Assembly (NCBI RefSeq): GCF_030269365.1
Contig: NZ_BSTF01000019.1
Coordinates: 1 to 64,000, forward strand
Length of the DNA: 64,000 nucleotides
Direction of reading: 5' to 3'
DNA from: Lentzea sp. NBRC 102530
GTDB taxonomy: Bacteria > Actinomycetota > Actinomycetes > Mycobacteriales > Pseudonocardiaceae
Shown here: piece by piece, positions 50,672 through 59,162 of the stretch
Numbering within the stretch: position 1 is the first letter of the stretch
Layout: every line of letters starts with the position of its first letter
Position numbers and translations under genes: made by a program
Notes under the pieces: model-generated
What the model saw: the letters and a program-made list of their open reading frames with translations, nothing else
Databases searched by the model: none
Told to the model about the DNA's origin: nothing

Positions 50672-51937
50672 TTACGCGCTCGGCGCGAGCTTCGTGGCGG
50701 CCACGATCAGCTTGTCCATTGAGTCGCCGTCCTTGGGGTCGTAGAGGCCCGCGAGCAGCTTGAGCACGAGTTTCATCAGGCGTTTCCGCGGCATTCCGTA
50801 CTTCGTTGCGGTCCGCATGATCGCCGGGTTACCGATGAGCTTCGAGAAGACGTTGCCCAAACGGTAGTAACTGCCGAGCGCCTCTTCGATCCGGACGGGG
50901 TAGCCGTGCAGCGCCCGTTCACGGTTGACGCCGGTGCGCGCAAGCGCTTGGACGATGCTCTCGGAGGCGATCCTGGCCGACTCCATGGCGTAGCCGATGC
51001 CCTCGCCGTTGAACGGGTTGACCATGCCGCCGGCGTCGCCGACGAGCACGAGGCCCGCCCGGTAGTGCGGCTTGCGGTTGAGGCCCATGGGGAGCGCGGC
51101 GCCGCCGATGCGGCTCGTCGCGTTCTCCTCGCGGAAGCCCCACTCCTCCGGCGTCGCGTCGAGCCAGGAGCGCAGCAGCGCGCGGTAGTCCGTGGTGCCG
51201 TAGGCCTTCGACGTGCTGAGAATGCCCAGACCGACGTTCACCGTGCCGTCGCCCATGCCGAAGATCCAGCCGTAGCCGGGCAGCAGCTGGCCGTCCGGGG
51301 CCCACAGCTCGAGGTGGCTCTCGAGGTAGTCGTCCTTCGAGCGCGGGCTGTCGTAGTAGCGGCGCACCGCCACGCCCATGGGCTTGGCGTCGTCCTTCTG
51401 CAGGCCCACGGACAGGGCGAGCCTGGCCGAGACGCCGTCGCAGCCGACGACGATCGGGGCCCGGTACGTGACCGGGTTCTTCTCCGGTCCCTGCTTGGCC
51501 TCGACGCCGACGACCCGGCCGTTCTCGATGATGGCCTTGGTGACGGTGGTGTGCTCGTGCATGCGGGCGCCGGCGGCCTTCGCCGCGTTGGCCAGCATCT
51601 CGTCGAAGTCCATCCGCGGGCGGACCACGCCGTAGTTCGGGAACGTGGCCAGGTCCGGCCAGTCGAGCTCCATCGTGACGCCGCCGCCGACGACGCGCAG
51701 GCCCTTGTTGTGCAGCCAGCCGGCGCTCTCGCGGGTGTCGATGCCGAGGTCGATGAGCTGCTTGACGCCCCTGGGGGTGAGGCCGTCGCCGCAGACCTTC
51801 TCCCTGGGGAAGGTGCTCTTCTCGAGGAGCAGGACGTCGAGGCCTGCCCTGGCGAGGTAGGTGGCCGCGGTCGAGCCCGCCGGTCCCGCGCCCACGACGA
51901 TGACGTCGGCGTCCTCGTTGATCCCGCGCCTGCTCAT
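50672..51937 (-). CDS. menJ: Geranylgeranyl-reductase-family flavoprotein, MenJ-like, 421 aa
   Basis: The N-terminal FAD-binding Rossmann motif VIVVGAGPAGSTAATYLARA (residues about 11-30) is followed by the family block EKSTFPREKVCGDGLTPRGV. A second FAD-contact region is GLVLVGDAGGMVNPFNGEGI. In mycobacteria MenJ saturates one isoprene unit of menaquinone; the position next to nuo and menG supports the same role, but phytyl- or lipid-reducing relatives exist. ATG 51937. Confidence 0.8.
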   Translation of the reverse strand: MSRRGINEDADVIVVGAGPAGSTAATYLARAGLDVLLLEKSTFPREKVCGDGLTPRGVKQLIDLGIDTRESAGWLHNKGLRVVGGGVTMELDWPDLATFPNYGVVRPRMDFDEMLANAAKAAGARMHEHTTVTKAIIENGRVVGVEAKQGPEKNPVTYRAPIVVGCDGVSARLALSVGLQKDDAKPMGVAVRRYYDSPRSKDDYLESHLELWAPDGQLLPGYGWIFGMGDGTVNVGLGILSTSKAYGTTDYRALLRSWLDATPEEWGFREENATSRIGGAALPMGLNRKPHYRAGLVLVGDAGGMVNPFNGEGIGYAMESARIASESIVQALARTGVNRERALHGYPVRIEEALGSYYRLGNVFSKLIGNPAIMRTATKYGMPRKRLMKLVLKLLAGLYDPKDGDSMDKLIVAATKLAPSA

Positions 51938-52417
51938 CCAGACTCCCTAACGTGTGCCGTGACTCCGTCACCGAGCCTAACCGGCCGTTGCTGAGGGTTC
52001 TGGGCGATGGGGTCCGGTTTGCGGGTTGGGTCGCGGTTCCGGCGGGGTCGGTCGCGTTGGGTTGGCCGGGTCACCTCGCGAGGGTGGGCGCGCAGGTCGT
52101 GACGGATGAGATGGGTCGCGATCGGGGCTTGACCTCGAGCCTCCGGCGGGATGCGTTCGCGGCCTCACAAGCCGGGGTGGAAGTGCCCCGGCCGGACCGA
52201 ACAGGGCGGCATCCCGCCCCTCGAGGTCAAGCCCCGATCGCCGGTTCAGGTGGAACCGGCTGGAAGCTGGGCAGCAGCTCGTCAGGGCTCGCCTTCGGCT
52301 TCGCGTGCCAGGCCTCGTAGGTGGCTGGCTCATGCCTTTGGCCATCCGGTTGGCACCCCGCGCCTGGCTTGTGCGCGTGGTTGCTGTGCGTTGGCGAGTG
52401 CGGTTTCGTGCGCTTGC
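51938..52417. other. Non-coding stretch with a large inverted repeat
   Basis: No gene is supported. It holds the 122-bp inverted repeat at 52119-52240 and a small CCGGTTC/GAACCGG hairpin at 52241-52259. The stretch 52290-52400 is rich in GC/TGGC words without a visible signal. It separates the menJ-like gene from menG on the same strand. Confidence 0.55.
52119..52240. repeat. Large inverted repeat with 21-bp perfect arms
   Basis: Arms 52119-52139 and 52220-52240 are exact complements (core GGGGCTTGACCTCGAG), and the pairing resumes with GGCGGGATGC (52145-52154) against GCATCCCGCC (52209-52218). Together this gives about 31 paired bases around a 54-bp centre. Its architecture parallels the palindrome at 8051-8186. 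Confidence 0.75.
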
Positions 52418-53119
52418 CTACTCGGCGGCGGGCTTCGGCTTCGTCGCGCGGTGCAGGGCGACCATGCCGCCGGTCAGGTTGAACCACGCCACGTCCTCCC
52501 AGCCCGCCTGCGAGATGAGCTCGCCCAGCGCCCGCTGGTTCGGCCAGGAAGCCATCGACTCGGCCAGGTAGGAGTACGCGACCGGGTTCGACGAGACGAA
52601 CTTCGCGATCAGCGGCAGCAGCTTGAGCAGGTAGCGCATGTAGACGAAGCGGAACGGCCTCCAGACCGGCGTGGAGACCTCGCAGATGACCATGCGGCCA
52701 CCCGGCTTGGTCACGCGCGCCATCTCCTTCAGGGCGGCGACCGTGTCGTTGAAGTTGCGGATGCCGAAGGAGACCGTGACCGCGTCGAAGGAGTCGTCCT
52801 TGAACGGCAGGCGCAGGGCGTCCGCCGCCACCTTGGGGACGCTGCGGTGGGCTCCGGAGGCGAGCATGCCGACGGAGAAGTCGGCCGCCACGCACCAGGC
52901 TCCTGAGGCGGCGTACTCGACGGTGGAGACGGCGGTGCCCGCGGCGAGGTCGAGGACCTTCTCGCCGGGGCGCGCGTCGAGCACGCGGCGGCTCCACTCC
53001 CGCCAGCGGCGGTCGAAGCCCAGCGTCATGACCGAGTTCGTCCGGTCGTAGCCCTTGGCCACGCCGTCGAACATCTCGGCTACTTCGCGGGGGTTCTTGT
53101 CCAGGCCGGCTCGCGACAT
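52418..53119 (-). CDS. menG: Demethylmenaquinone methyltransferase, 233 aa
   Basis: A UbiE/MenG-type SAM methyltransferase: N-terminal VAEMFDGVAKGYDRTNSVMT, motif I VLDLAAGTAVS (about residues 54-64), FDAVTVSFGIRNF with its conserved acidic and glycine context, and GGRMVICEVSTP. It methylates demethylmenaquinone in the final step of menaquinone synthesis. ATG 53119 is chosen; the longer frame into the next gene is a shadow. Its neighbours MenJ-like, MenF and complex I fit. Confidence 0.93.
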   Translation of the reverse strand: MSRAGLDKNPREVAEMFDGVAKGYDRTNSVMTLGFDRRWREWSRRVLDARPGEKVLDLAAGTAVSTVEYAASGAWCVAADFSVGMLASGAHRSVPKVAADALRLPFKDDSFDAVTVSFGIRNFNDTVAALKEMARVTKPGGRMVICEVSTPVWRPFRFVYMRYLLKLLPLIAKFVSSNPVAYSYLAESMASWPNQRALGELISQAGWEDVAWFNLTGGMVALHRATKPKPAAE

Positions 53120-53154
53120 GACATGAGAGTAGGTCAGAGGTGCTGAGATCTTCT

Positions 53155-54252
53155 TCAGGGCACCTTCAGGGCGGTGAGCATGCCGCCCACCGCCGCGTGC
53201 CAGGGGTACTGCTCGGCCCTGGCGCGGGCCGCCTCGCGCGAGCCGGTGCGGAGCAGGGTTCGCGCTGCCGCGGCGAACGCTTCGGCGTGGTCCTGGACGG
53301 CGGCGCCGCAGGACGGCTGGACGATCTCCTTCAGGGCGCTGCTCTGGCTGACGACCACCGGCGTGCCGCTCGCCAGGGCTTCGAGGGCGGCGAGGCCGAA
53401 CGTCTCGTGCGGGCCGGGGGCGAGGGAGAGGTCGGCCGAGGCGAGCAGGTCCGCGACGTCCTGGCGGGACTTCACGAAGCCCAGAAAGGTGACCGGGAGG
53501 CCTGCCGCGCGCTTCTCCAGGGCCGCACGCCTGGGGCCGTCGCCCGCGATGACGAGGCGGGCCGAGTGGCCCTGCTCGTGGAGTTCGGCGAGGGTGTCGA
53601 CGGAGCGTTCGACGTGCTTCTCCGGGGAGAGACGTCCACAGTGGATCAGCAGGCTCTCCTTGCCCTGCAACAGGTCCCTGCGGAGTTCGGCGGAGTGACG
53701 GGCCGGGGTGAACGTCGTCAGGTCGACGCCGAGCGGGACCTGGGCGACGTTCGTGGCGCCGATGCGGTCGAACTCCTCGCGGGCGAAACCCGTCGTGCAG
53801 ACGACCGTGTCGTAGGAGGCGGCCATGCGGCGGTTCGCCCAGTCCGCCGCGCGTTCGGCCGGGGTCTGCGGGAGCACGAAGCGCAGCAGGCGGTCGAGGC
53901 GTTCGTGGGAGATGACGATGTTCGGGATGCCGCGTTCGCCCGCCCAGGCGCCCATGCCGCGCAGGGTGAGGCGGTCGGAGACCTCCAGGCGGTCCGGTTT
54001 CAGGCCTTCCAGCAACGCCTTGACGCGCCACGGGTCGACCACGCGGTAGCCGCCGGTGTACGGGATCTTCAGCGCGGGCAGGGTGATGCGCCTCACGCCG
54101 CCGGCGAGTTGTTCGTCGGCGTGGCGGGGTCCGGGGACGACCAGGACCACCTCGTGGCCCAGCTGGGCGTACCCGGTGCCGAGGTGGTGCAGGGCGGTGC
54201 GCAGACCGCCCGACTTGGGCCCGTAGAAGTTCGCGAGCTGCACGATCCTCAA
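53155..54252 (-). CDS. GT4 glycosyltransferase, 365 aa
   Basis: A GT-B fold enzyme: N-terminal ANFYGPKSGGLRTALHHLG, C-terminal nucleotide-sugar domain with CGRLSPEKHVERSVDTLAEL and the E-x7-E block PHETFGLAALEALASGTPVV. The donor is unknown; GDP-mannose is likely from its neighbour. TTG 54252 overlaps the stop of the upstream glycosyltransferase gene (TTGA), so the pair is co-translated and probably acts on successive steps of a cell-envelope glycolipid such as a phosphatidylinositol mannoside. Confidence 0.88.
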   Translation of the reverse strand: MRIVQLANFYGPKSGGLRTALHHLGTGYAQLGHEVVLVVPGPRHADEQLAGGVRRITLPALKIPYTGGYRVVDPWRVKALLEGLKPDRLEVSDRLTLRGMGAWAGERGIPNIVISHERLDRLLRFVLPQTPAERAADWANRRMAASYDTVVCTTGFAREEFDRIGATNVAQVPLGVDLTTFTPARHSAELRRDLLQGKESLLIHCGRLSPEKHVERSVDTLAELHEQGHSARLVIAGDGPRRAALEKRAAGLPVTFLGFVKSRQDVADLLASADLSLAPGPHETFGLAALEALASGTPVVVSQSSALKEIVQPSCGAAVQDHAEAFAAAARTLLRTGSREAARARAEQYPWHAAVGGMLTALKVP

Positions 54253-55322
54253 GCGGCCGCCTGGTGCGTCAGTCCGATCACCGCGGCGTAGTGGCCCATC
54301 AGCTGGTCACAGATCGCCGGCCACGTCCTGGTCAGCACGGACTTGCGGGCCGCGGTGCCGAAGCGCTTGCGCAGCAACGGGTCGCGCAGCAGGTCCACGT
54401 ACTGGGTGATGTCCTCCTCGAACAGGTAGCCGGTGCGGCCGTGGCGTACCAGGTCGCGCGGGCCACCCGCGTTCGGGGCGAGCACGGGCAGGCCGGTGGC
54501 GAGGGCTTCCTGGACGGCCTGGCAGAACGTCTCGTGCGGGCCCGTGTGGATGAAGACGTCGAGGGAGGCGTAGGCCTCCGCCAACTCCTGGCCGGTCCGG
54601 AAGCCGAGGAACTCGGCGTTCGGCATGTCCCGCTCGAGCTGCTCGCGGTCCGGACCGTCACCGACGACGCGGAGCTTCACGCCCGGCAGGTCGTGCAGTT
54701 CCTTCAAGCGGTGGACCTGCTTCTCCGGCGCGAGGCGGCCGACGTAGCCGATGGTCAGCTCGTCGTTCTGCCGGGGGCGCGGGTGGAACAGGTCGATGTC
54801 GACGCCCCGGCCCCAGCGGTGGACCCTGGGAACGCCGTGCTGTTCCAGGGCCTCCACCGCCGAACTGGACGGCGCGAGGGTGCGGTCCGCCAGCGTGTGC
54901 AGGCGCCTGGTCCACCGCCAGGCCGCGCGCTTGGTGAGGCCCAGGCCGTAGTTGCCGGCGAACCCCGCCACGTCGGTCTGGTAGACGGCGACGGTCGGCA
55001 CGTCGATCTTGCGCGCGGCCCTGAGGCCGTAGGCGCCCAGCACGAACGGCGACGCGAGGTGCACGACGTCCGGCTGGAAGTCGGCGAGGGCGTGCAGCAC
55101 TCTCGGGCCGGGCACGCCGATGGGCAGACTCGTCACCAGCGGCACGTCGACGGAGGGGACTCTGACGACGGGCGTGCCGTGGTGGGAGTCGGCACCCGCG
55201 CCCGGCGCAACGACCATCGCCTGATGTCCGTTGCGGCGCAGGTGCTCCAGGACGCGGAGCACCGAGTTGGTGACTCCGTTGACCTGGGGCAGGAAGCTCT
55301 CGGTCACGATCGCTACGCGCAC
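54249..55322 (-). CDS. GT4 alpha-mannosyltransferase-like protein (MgtA/PimB-type), 357 aa
   Basis: Starts MRVAIVTESFLPQVNGVTNS, the usual beginning of the actinobacterial GDP-mannose-dependent group. The C-terminal domain has IGYVGRLAPEKQVHRLKEL and PHETFCQAVQEALATGLPVL with the E-x7-E glutamates. GTG 55322 has AAGG 7 nt upstream and is preferred over ATG 55346. Such enzymes mannosylate glycolipids at the cytoplasmic membrane. It is divergent from the inositol-monophosphatase-like gene, which fits inositol-lipid metabolism. Confidence 0.85.
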   Translation of the reverse strand: MRVAIVTESFLPQVNGVTNSVLRVLEHLRRNGHQAMVVAPGAGADSHHGTPVVRVPSVDVPLVTSLPIGVPGPRVLHALADFQPDVVHLASPFVLGAYGLRAARKIDVPTVAVYQTDVAGFAGNYGLGLTKRAAWRWTRRLHTLADRTLAPSSSAVEALEQHGVPRVHRWGRGVDIDLFHPRPRQNDELTIGYVGRLAPEKQVHRLKELHDLPGVKLRVVGDGPDREQLERDMPNAEFLGFRTGQELAEAYASLDVFIHTGPHETFCQAVQEALATGLPVLAPNAGGPRDLVRHGRTGYLFEEDITQYVDLLRDPLLRKRFGTAARKSVLTRTWPAICDQLMGHYAAVIGLTHQAAA

Positions 55323-55466
55323 AGGCACACCTTGGGGTGCTCGCATGAAGTCCGCGTGACGCGTGATTTGACGTGGACGGAACACCTCACGTCGTGGCCA
55401 GGTGATCGTCGATTCGTCACCTGCGCTTAGGTTCCCGGTCATGAGACGCGGTGAAACTAGGCCAGC

Positions 55467-56297
55467 ATGACCGTCTTGTCGTCCCGTCCCGCGCACCCGG
55501 TAGACCCCGGCCTGGTGTCCATCGCGCTGGAAGTGGCCGGTCGCCTGGCGAACGACGCTTCGGACGTCATCATGGCCACCGCCGGCCGCGGCGTGCGTCC
55601 CGACTCCGACGAGTCGCCGTTCGACTGGGTCACCGACACCGACCGCACCCTGGAACGCCACACCCGCCGCGTGCTCACCGCGGAGTTCCCCACGATCCCG
55701 GTGTTCTGCGAGAACTCCGACGACGTCACCGGTGACTCCGAGTTCCGCTGGGTCGTCGACCCCGTCGACGGCACCGCGAACTACACGGCGGGCATGCCGT
55801 GGTGCGCCTACAGCCTCGCCCTGGTGGACCGCTGGGGCCCGGTGGTGGGGGTGGTCGCTGATCCTTACCGTTCCCAGATCTATGCCGCCGCACGAGGCCG
55901 TGGCATGCGCGCGAACGGCACGCCCGTGCGCCTGACCGAACGCCAAGGCGACTCTCTGGTCGTGTGCACCGAGATGACGCGCACGGGCCCATGGCCCGGC
56001 ATGGGCGAGTTCATCTCCACGGCCGCGATAGCGGGCACGGGCGTGCGCGTGCTTGGGTCGAAGTGCCTCGCCGTAGCGCAGGTCGCTCTCGGCCACGTGG
56101 CTGCCGCTGTGCTGCACGGCTACCACGAGTGGGACGTCGCCGGTGCGGTGTCGTTGGCCGTGGAGTCGGGTGCGGTCGTGCTCGACAGACGCGGCGAAGG
56201 CGCCTCGTTGCCGGTGGACGGTCTTTTGGTGGCCGCCCCGGACGTGGCCGACGAGGTGCTGTCGTGGTGGCAGTCGGCGCTTCAGGTCGACAGCTGA
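55467..56297 (+). CDS. Inositol-monophosphatase-family phosphatase, 276 aa
   Basis: Metal-binding motif I lies in ENSDDVTGD, motif II is VVDPVDGTANYTAGMPWCAY (residues about 93-112), and motif III lies in YHEWDVAGAVSLAVESGAV. Members dephosphorylate inositol 1-phosphate, histidinol phosphate or adenosine bisphosphate using Mg. Divergent glycosyltransferases of possible inositol-lipid type favour inositol phosphate, but histidinol phosphate is common in actinobacteria. ATG 55467; its end overlaps the next gene by 16 bp, convergently. Confidence 0.9.
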   Translation: MTVLSSRPAHPVDPGLVSIALEVAGRLANDASDVIMATAGRGVRPDSDESPFDWVTDTDRTLERHTRRVLTAEFPTIPVFCENSDDVTGDSEFRWVVDPVDGTANYTAGMPWCAYSLALVDRWGPVVGVVADPYRSQIYAAARGRGMRANGTPVRLTERQGDSLVVCTEMTRTGPWPGMGEFISTAAIAGTGVRVLGSKCLAVAQVALGHVAAAVLHGYHEWDVAGAVSLAVESGAVVLDRRGEGASLPVDGLLVAAPDVADEVLSWWQSALQVDS

Positions 56298-56902
56298 GGA
56301 AGCTGCTTCTCCAGCACCTCGAGGTGCGTGCGCGCCTCGTCGAGCTCGGGGTGGTCGAACATCTGCAACGCCACCCGCCCGACCTCGTTCTCGAACGCGT
56401 GGAAGTCGTGCGTCGCCTTGAGCAACCGCTGGTAGACGGGGTGCTGCCGGTCCACCGCACCGAGCGCCCGCCCCAGCTGCGCGATGCCGCGCACGTCGTC
56501 GAGCTCCGTGGCGAGCTGCTCGCTGATGCGCTGCAACCAGTCCTTGGCGGGCGAGTTGGGCACGGTCTGCACGGCCGCGGCGACTCTTCTGGTGGACTCC
56601 GCGCACCGTTCGACCAGGTCGGACCACATGTCGTAGGGCTGCTGCGGGAGCGGCGGGTGCACCGGGTGCGGCAGCGCGTAGCGGGGACGCTCGGCCGCCT
56701 TGCGGATGGCGCCCACGACCGTGCCGAGGACCGCGCCCGGAATGCCGCCGAACAGGACGGAGGTGAAGGCGATCGCGATGAAGGTGATGAAGGCCGCGGT
56801 CGGCTTGTCGCTGGGGGTCGTCAGGTCGACGACCGTGACGAGGACGCCCATGAGCAGGGTGCCGATGAGGGCACCCCAGACAGCTGAACGGACGACGACC
56901 AT
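56282..56902 (-). CDS. Unknown membrane protein, 206 aa
   Basis: ATG 56902 gives MVVVRSAVWGALIGTLLMGV with two N-terminal membrane helices (about residues 5-25 and 37-62), then a cytoplasmic helical region of 130 residues (SDLVERCAESTRRVAAAVQT and VGRVALQMFDHPELDEARTH). The longer open frame to 57346 is rejected because it overlaps the neighbouring gene in antisense and lacks protein character. I do not recognise a family. Confidence 0.65.
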   Translation of the reverse strand: MVVVRSAVWGALIGTLLMGVLVTVVDLTTPSDKPTAAFITFIAIAFTSVLFGGIPGAVLGTVVGAIRKAAERPRYALPHPVHPPLPQQPYDMWSDLVERCAESTRRVAAAVQTVPNSPAKDWLQRISEQLATELDDVRGIAQLGRALGAVDRQHPVYQRLLKATHDFHAFENEVGRVALQMFDHPELDEARTHLEVLEKQLPQLST

Positions 56903-57020
56903 GCTCTCGATGGTGCCACGTCCACCAGCCGTTCGTGGGCCGTCTGAGATCTCGGCCTGCTTTCTGTCTGTGCTAATGTTCTTCTTGTCGGTTCCAGTAG
57001 GAGCCGGAAGTGGACCCGGT

Positions 57021-57587
57021 TCACCGTCCGGACGGTCGGTTGCCGGGTTTCGCGCTTTCTGGGCACTGGTCGAGGCGCACCACCGCATCAAGCATCGGTT
57101 GGATTCGTTGCCGCCAGTCGCCTCCCGCCCCGAAGCACCACGCGAGGGCATCACTCGCCCACAGCACTGGATCCTCGGCAGGTCGCAGGTGCTCGTAGGT
57201 GAACGGCCCGTCGACCTTCTCCAACACGGCCGCGAGCGTTTGCCTGTCACGCGTGTCCTGGTGGGCACAGCTTTCGATCGCGAGCCGCGTGACCCCGAGT
57301 TCCTGGAGCCAGGTCGCGGCAGCGGACAGGCAGAGTCGGCGAGCACGGACGTCGTCCGAGTCCCGAACGGTCCACACGGCCGCGCGCAGACACATGTCGC
57401 GCAACCGCGAGACGAGTTCGCGCCTGCGCGAGTCGCTCTCCTTCTTGAAATGAACGCGACGCTGGCCGGACCTCACCAGCCGACGCAACGCGGTCCGAAC
57501 CGCGTCCAACTCGCGCGGGCGAACGACGACCGCGACCACGAGATAGGTCGCACCTCGGCGCGACTCGTCCACGAACCCATGCCACAT
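57021..57587 (-). CDS. DUF3800-like protein, 188 aa
   Basis: MWHGFVDESRRGATYLVVAV recalls the DUF3800 start, whose F(I/V)DESG motif belongs to a ribonuclease-H-like fold; here it is FVDESRRG. A conserved-looking HFKKESDSRRREL follows, and the rest is helical, with CLSAAATWLQELGVTRLAIE. It lies 38 bp downstream of paaE on the same strand, but a shared function is not implied. Function unknown; a nuclease is possible. Confidence 0.6.
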   Translation of the reverse strand: MWHGFVDESRRGATYLVVAVVVRPRELDAVRTALRRLVRSGQRRVHFKKESDSRRRELVSRLRDMCLRAAVWTVRDSDDVRARRLCLSAAATWLQELGVTRLAIESCAHQDTRDRQTLAAVLEKVDGPFTYEHLRPAEDPVLWASDALAWCFGAGGDWRQRIQPMLDAVVRLDQCPESAKPGNRPSGR

Positions 57588-57625
57588 AGGTCATATGGTC
57601 TCAAAGGAGTAACGAGCTACTCCGA

Positions 57626-58669
57626 TCAGGCGTCGAAGTCCACCGTGACGCACTCGCTGGTCGGCAGCGCCTGGCAGGTGAGCACGAACCCGGCCTCCAC
57701 CTCGGACACGTCCAGCGCGTAGTTCCGCCGCATCTCCACGGTCCCCTCGGTGACCAACGCACGGCACGTCCCGCACACCCCGCCCTTGCAGGCGAACGGC
57801 AGATCCGCACGCACCCGCTGCGCGGCGTCGAGGATCGGCTCGTCGGCGGGCAAGGGCAGCGTCGTCGACTTGCCGTCCAGCACCACGGTCACGGAGGCGG
57901 CCGCATCGATCACGGCTTCCGCCCGGCGCGGTGGGGGCGGCGGCTCGTCCACGTAGAACAGTTCGTGGTGGACGCGTTCGGGGGCCACGCCTCGGCCACG
58001 GAGCACGGCGGTGGCGTCCTGGACCATCTCGTAGGGGCCGCACAGCCACCACTCGTCGATGGCGTCGAACGGGACGACGCTGCCGAACAGGGCGGTGAGC
58101 TTCGAGGCGGTGAGGCGGCCGGTGAAGAGTTCCACGTCGCGGGGTTCGCGGGACAGGACGTGGATCAGCTGGAACGTGGCCGGGTAGCGGTCCTTCAGGT
58201 CGGCCAGTTCGTCGGCGAACATCACCGTGTTGGTGCTGCGGTTGCCGTACATCAGGGTCACGCGGGCGCCGGTGGCCAGCACCGTCGCCGCGATCGACAG
58301 GGCCGGGGTGATGCCGGAGCCGGCCACGACCAAGCCGTGGTGGGCGCCGACCTCAGCAGAGGGCGTGAACTTGCCGAGGGGCGGCAGGACCTCCACCACG
58401 TCGCCGGGGACGAGGCGGTCGACCAGCCACGTCGAGAACTGGCCGCCGTCCACGCGGCGGACGCCGATGCGCGGGGCGGACCCCACGGCGGCGCAGATCG
58501 AGTACGAGCGGCGCTCGTCGCCCTGGCGCAGGGTCAGGTACTGGCCCGCGGTGAAGGCGAACTCGTCGGCCAGGTCCGCGGGGACGTCGAAGGTGACGGC
58601 CACGGCGTCGTCGCAGAGGCGGTCGACGTGAGCGACGGTGAGCTTGTGGAAGGCGGCTCGGCGCGACAA
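57626..58669 (-). CDS. paaE: 1,2-phenylacetyl-CoA epoxidase, subunit PaaE (reductase), 347 aa
   Basis: An FNR-type reductase: FAD-binding RSYSICAAVGS near residue 55, NADPH region VAGSGITPALSIAATVLAT, and a C-terminal plant-type 2Fe-2S domain with CKGGVCGTCRALV (about residues 294-306) and a later C. It passes electrons from NADPH to the PaaA/PaaC oxygenase. The start is TTG 58669, 1 bp after the paaD stop. It is the last paa gene of the operon. Confidence 0.93.
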   Translation of the reverse strand: MSRRAAFHKLTVAHVDRLCDDAVAVTFDVPADLADEFAFTAGQYLTLRQGDERRSYSICAAVGSAPRIGVRRVDGGQFSTWLVDRLVPGDVVEVLPPLGKFTPSAEVGAHHGLVVAGSGITPALSIAATVLATGARVTLMYGNRSTNTVMFADELADLKDRYPATFQLIHVLSREPRDVELFTGRLTASKLTALFGSVVPFDAIDEWWLCGPYEMVQDATAVLRGRGVAPERVHHELFYVDEPPPPPRRAEAVIDAAASVTVVLDGKSTTLPLPADEPILDAAQRVRADLPFACKGGVCGTCRALVTEGTVEMRRNYALDVSEVEAGFVLTCQALPTSECVTVDFDA

Positions 58670-58670
58670 C

Positions 58671-59162
58671 TCAGATCTCCTTGACGTGCTCGAACGGTTC
58701 GGCGCAGGCGTGGCAGCGGCGCAGGGCCTTGCACGCGGTCGAGCCGAAGCGCGAGATCTCCGAGGTGTTCGGCGAGCCGCACTGCGGGCAGGTGACCTGG
58801 CGGGACGGCGGGACGAGGTTCAGCGGGACCGGGCCCGCGGCGGCCGGGCCGATGCGGGACGGCGGTGCGATGCCCGCGGCGGCCAGCTTCGAACGGCCCT
58901 CGTCGCTGATCCAGTCCGTGGTCCAGGCCGGGGACAGCGACAGGCGCACCTCGACGTCCTCGTAGCCCGCGGAGACGAGAGAACGGCGCAGGTCGGCGCC
59001 CATCTCGTCGATCGCGGGGCAGCCCGAGTAGGTCGGGGTGATGGTGACGACGACGCGCCCGTCGGTTTCGGACACGTCGCGCAGCACGCCGAGGTCGGCG
59101 AGCGTGAGGACCGGGAGTTCCGGGTCCCGCACGGCCGACGCGACCTCCAGTGCCGTCGTCAC
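58671..59162 (-). CDS. paaD: 1,2-phenylacetyl-CoA epoxidase, subunit PaaD, 163 aa
   Basis: The DUF59/MIP18-type N-terminal domain shows VRDPELPVLTLADLGVLRDV, then TITPTYSGCPAIDEMG with the conserved Cys. The C-terminal zinc- or cluster-type motif has four cysteines in CPQCGSPNT and CKALRRCHACAEPF. PaaD is thought to help assemble metal centres in the epoxidase. GTG 59162 overlaps the paaC stop (GTGA); the longer frame upstream is a shadow. Confidence 0.92.
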   Translation of the reverse strand: MTTALEVASAVRDPELPVLTLADLGVLRDVSETDGRVVVTITPTYSGCPAIDEMGADLRRSLVSAGYEDVEVRLSLSPAWTTDWISDEGRSKLAAAGIAPPSRIGPAAAGPVPLNLVPPSRQVTCPQCGSPNTSEISRFGSTACKALRRCHACAEPFEHVKEI

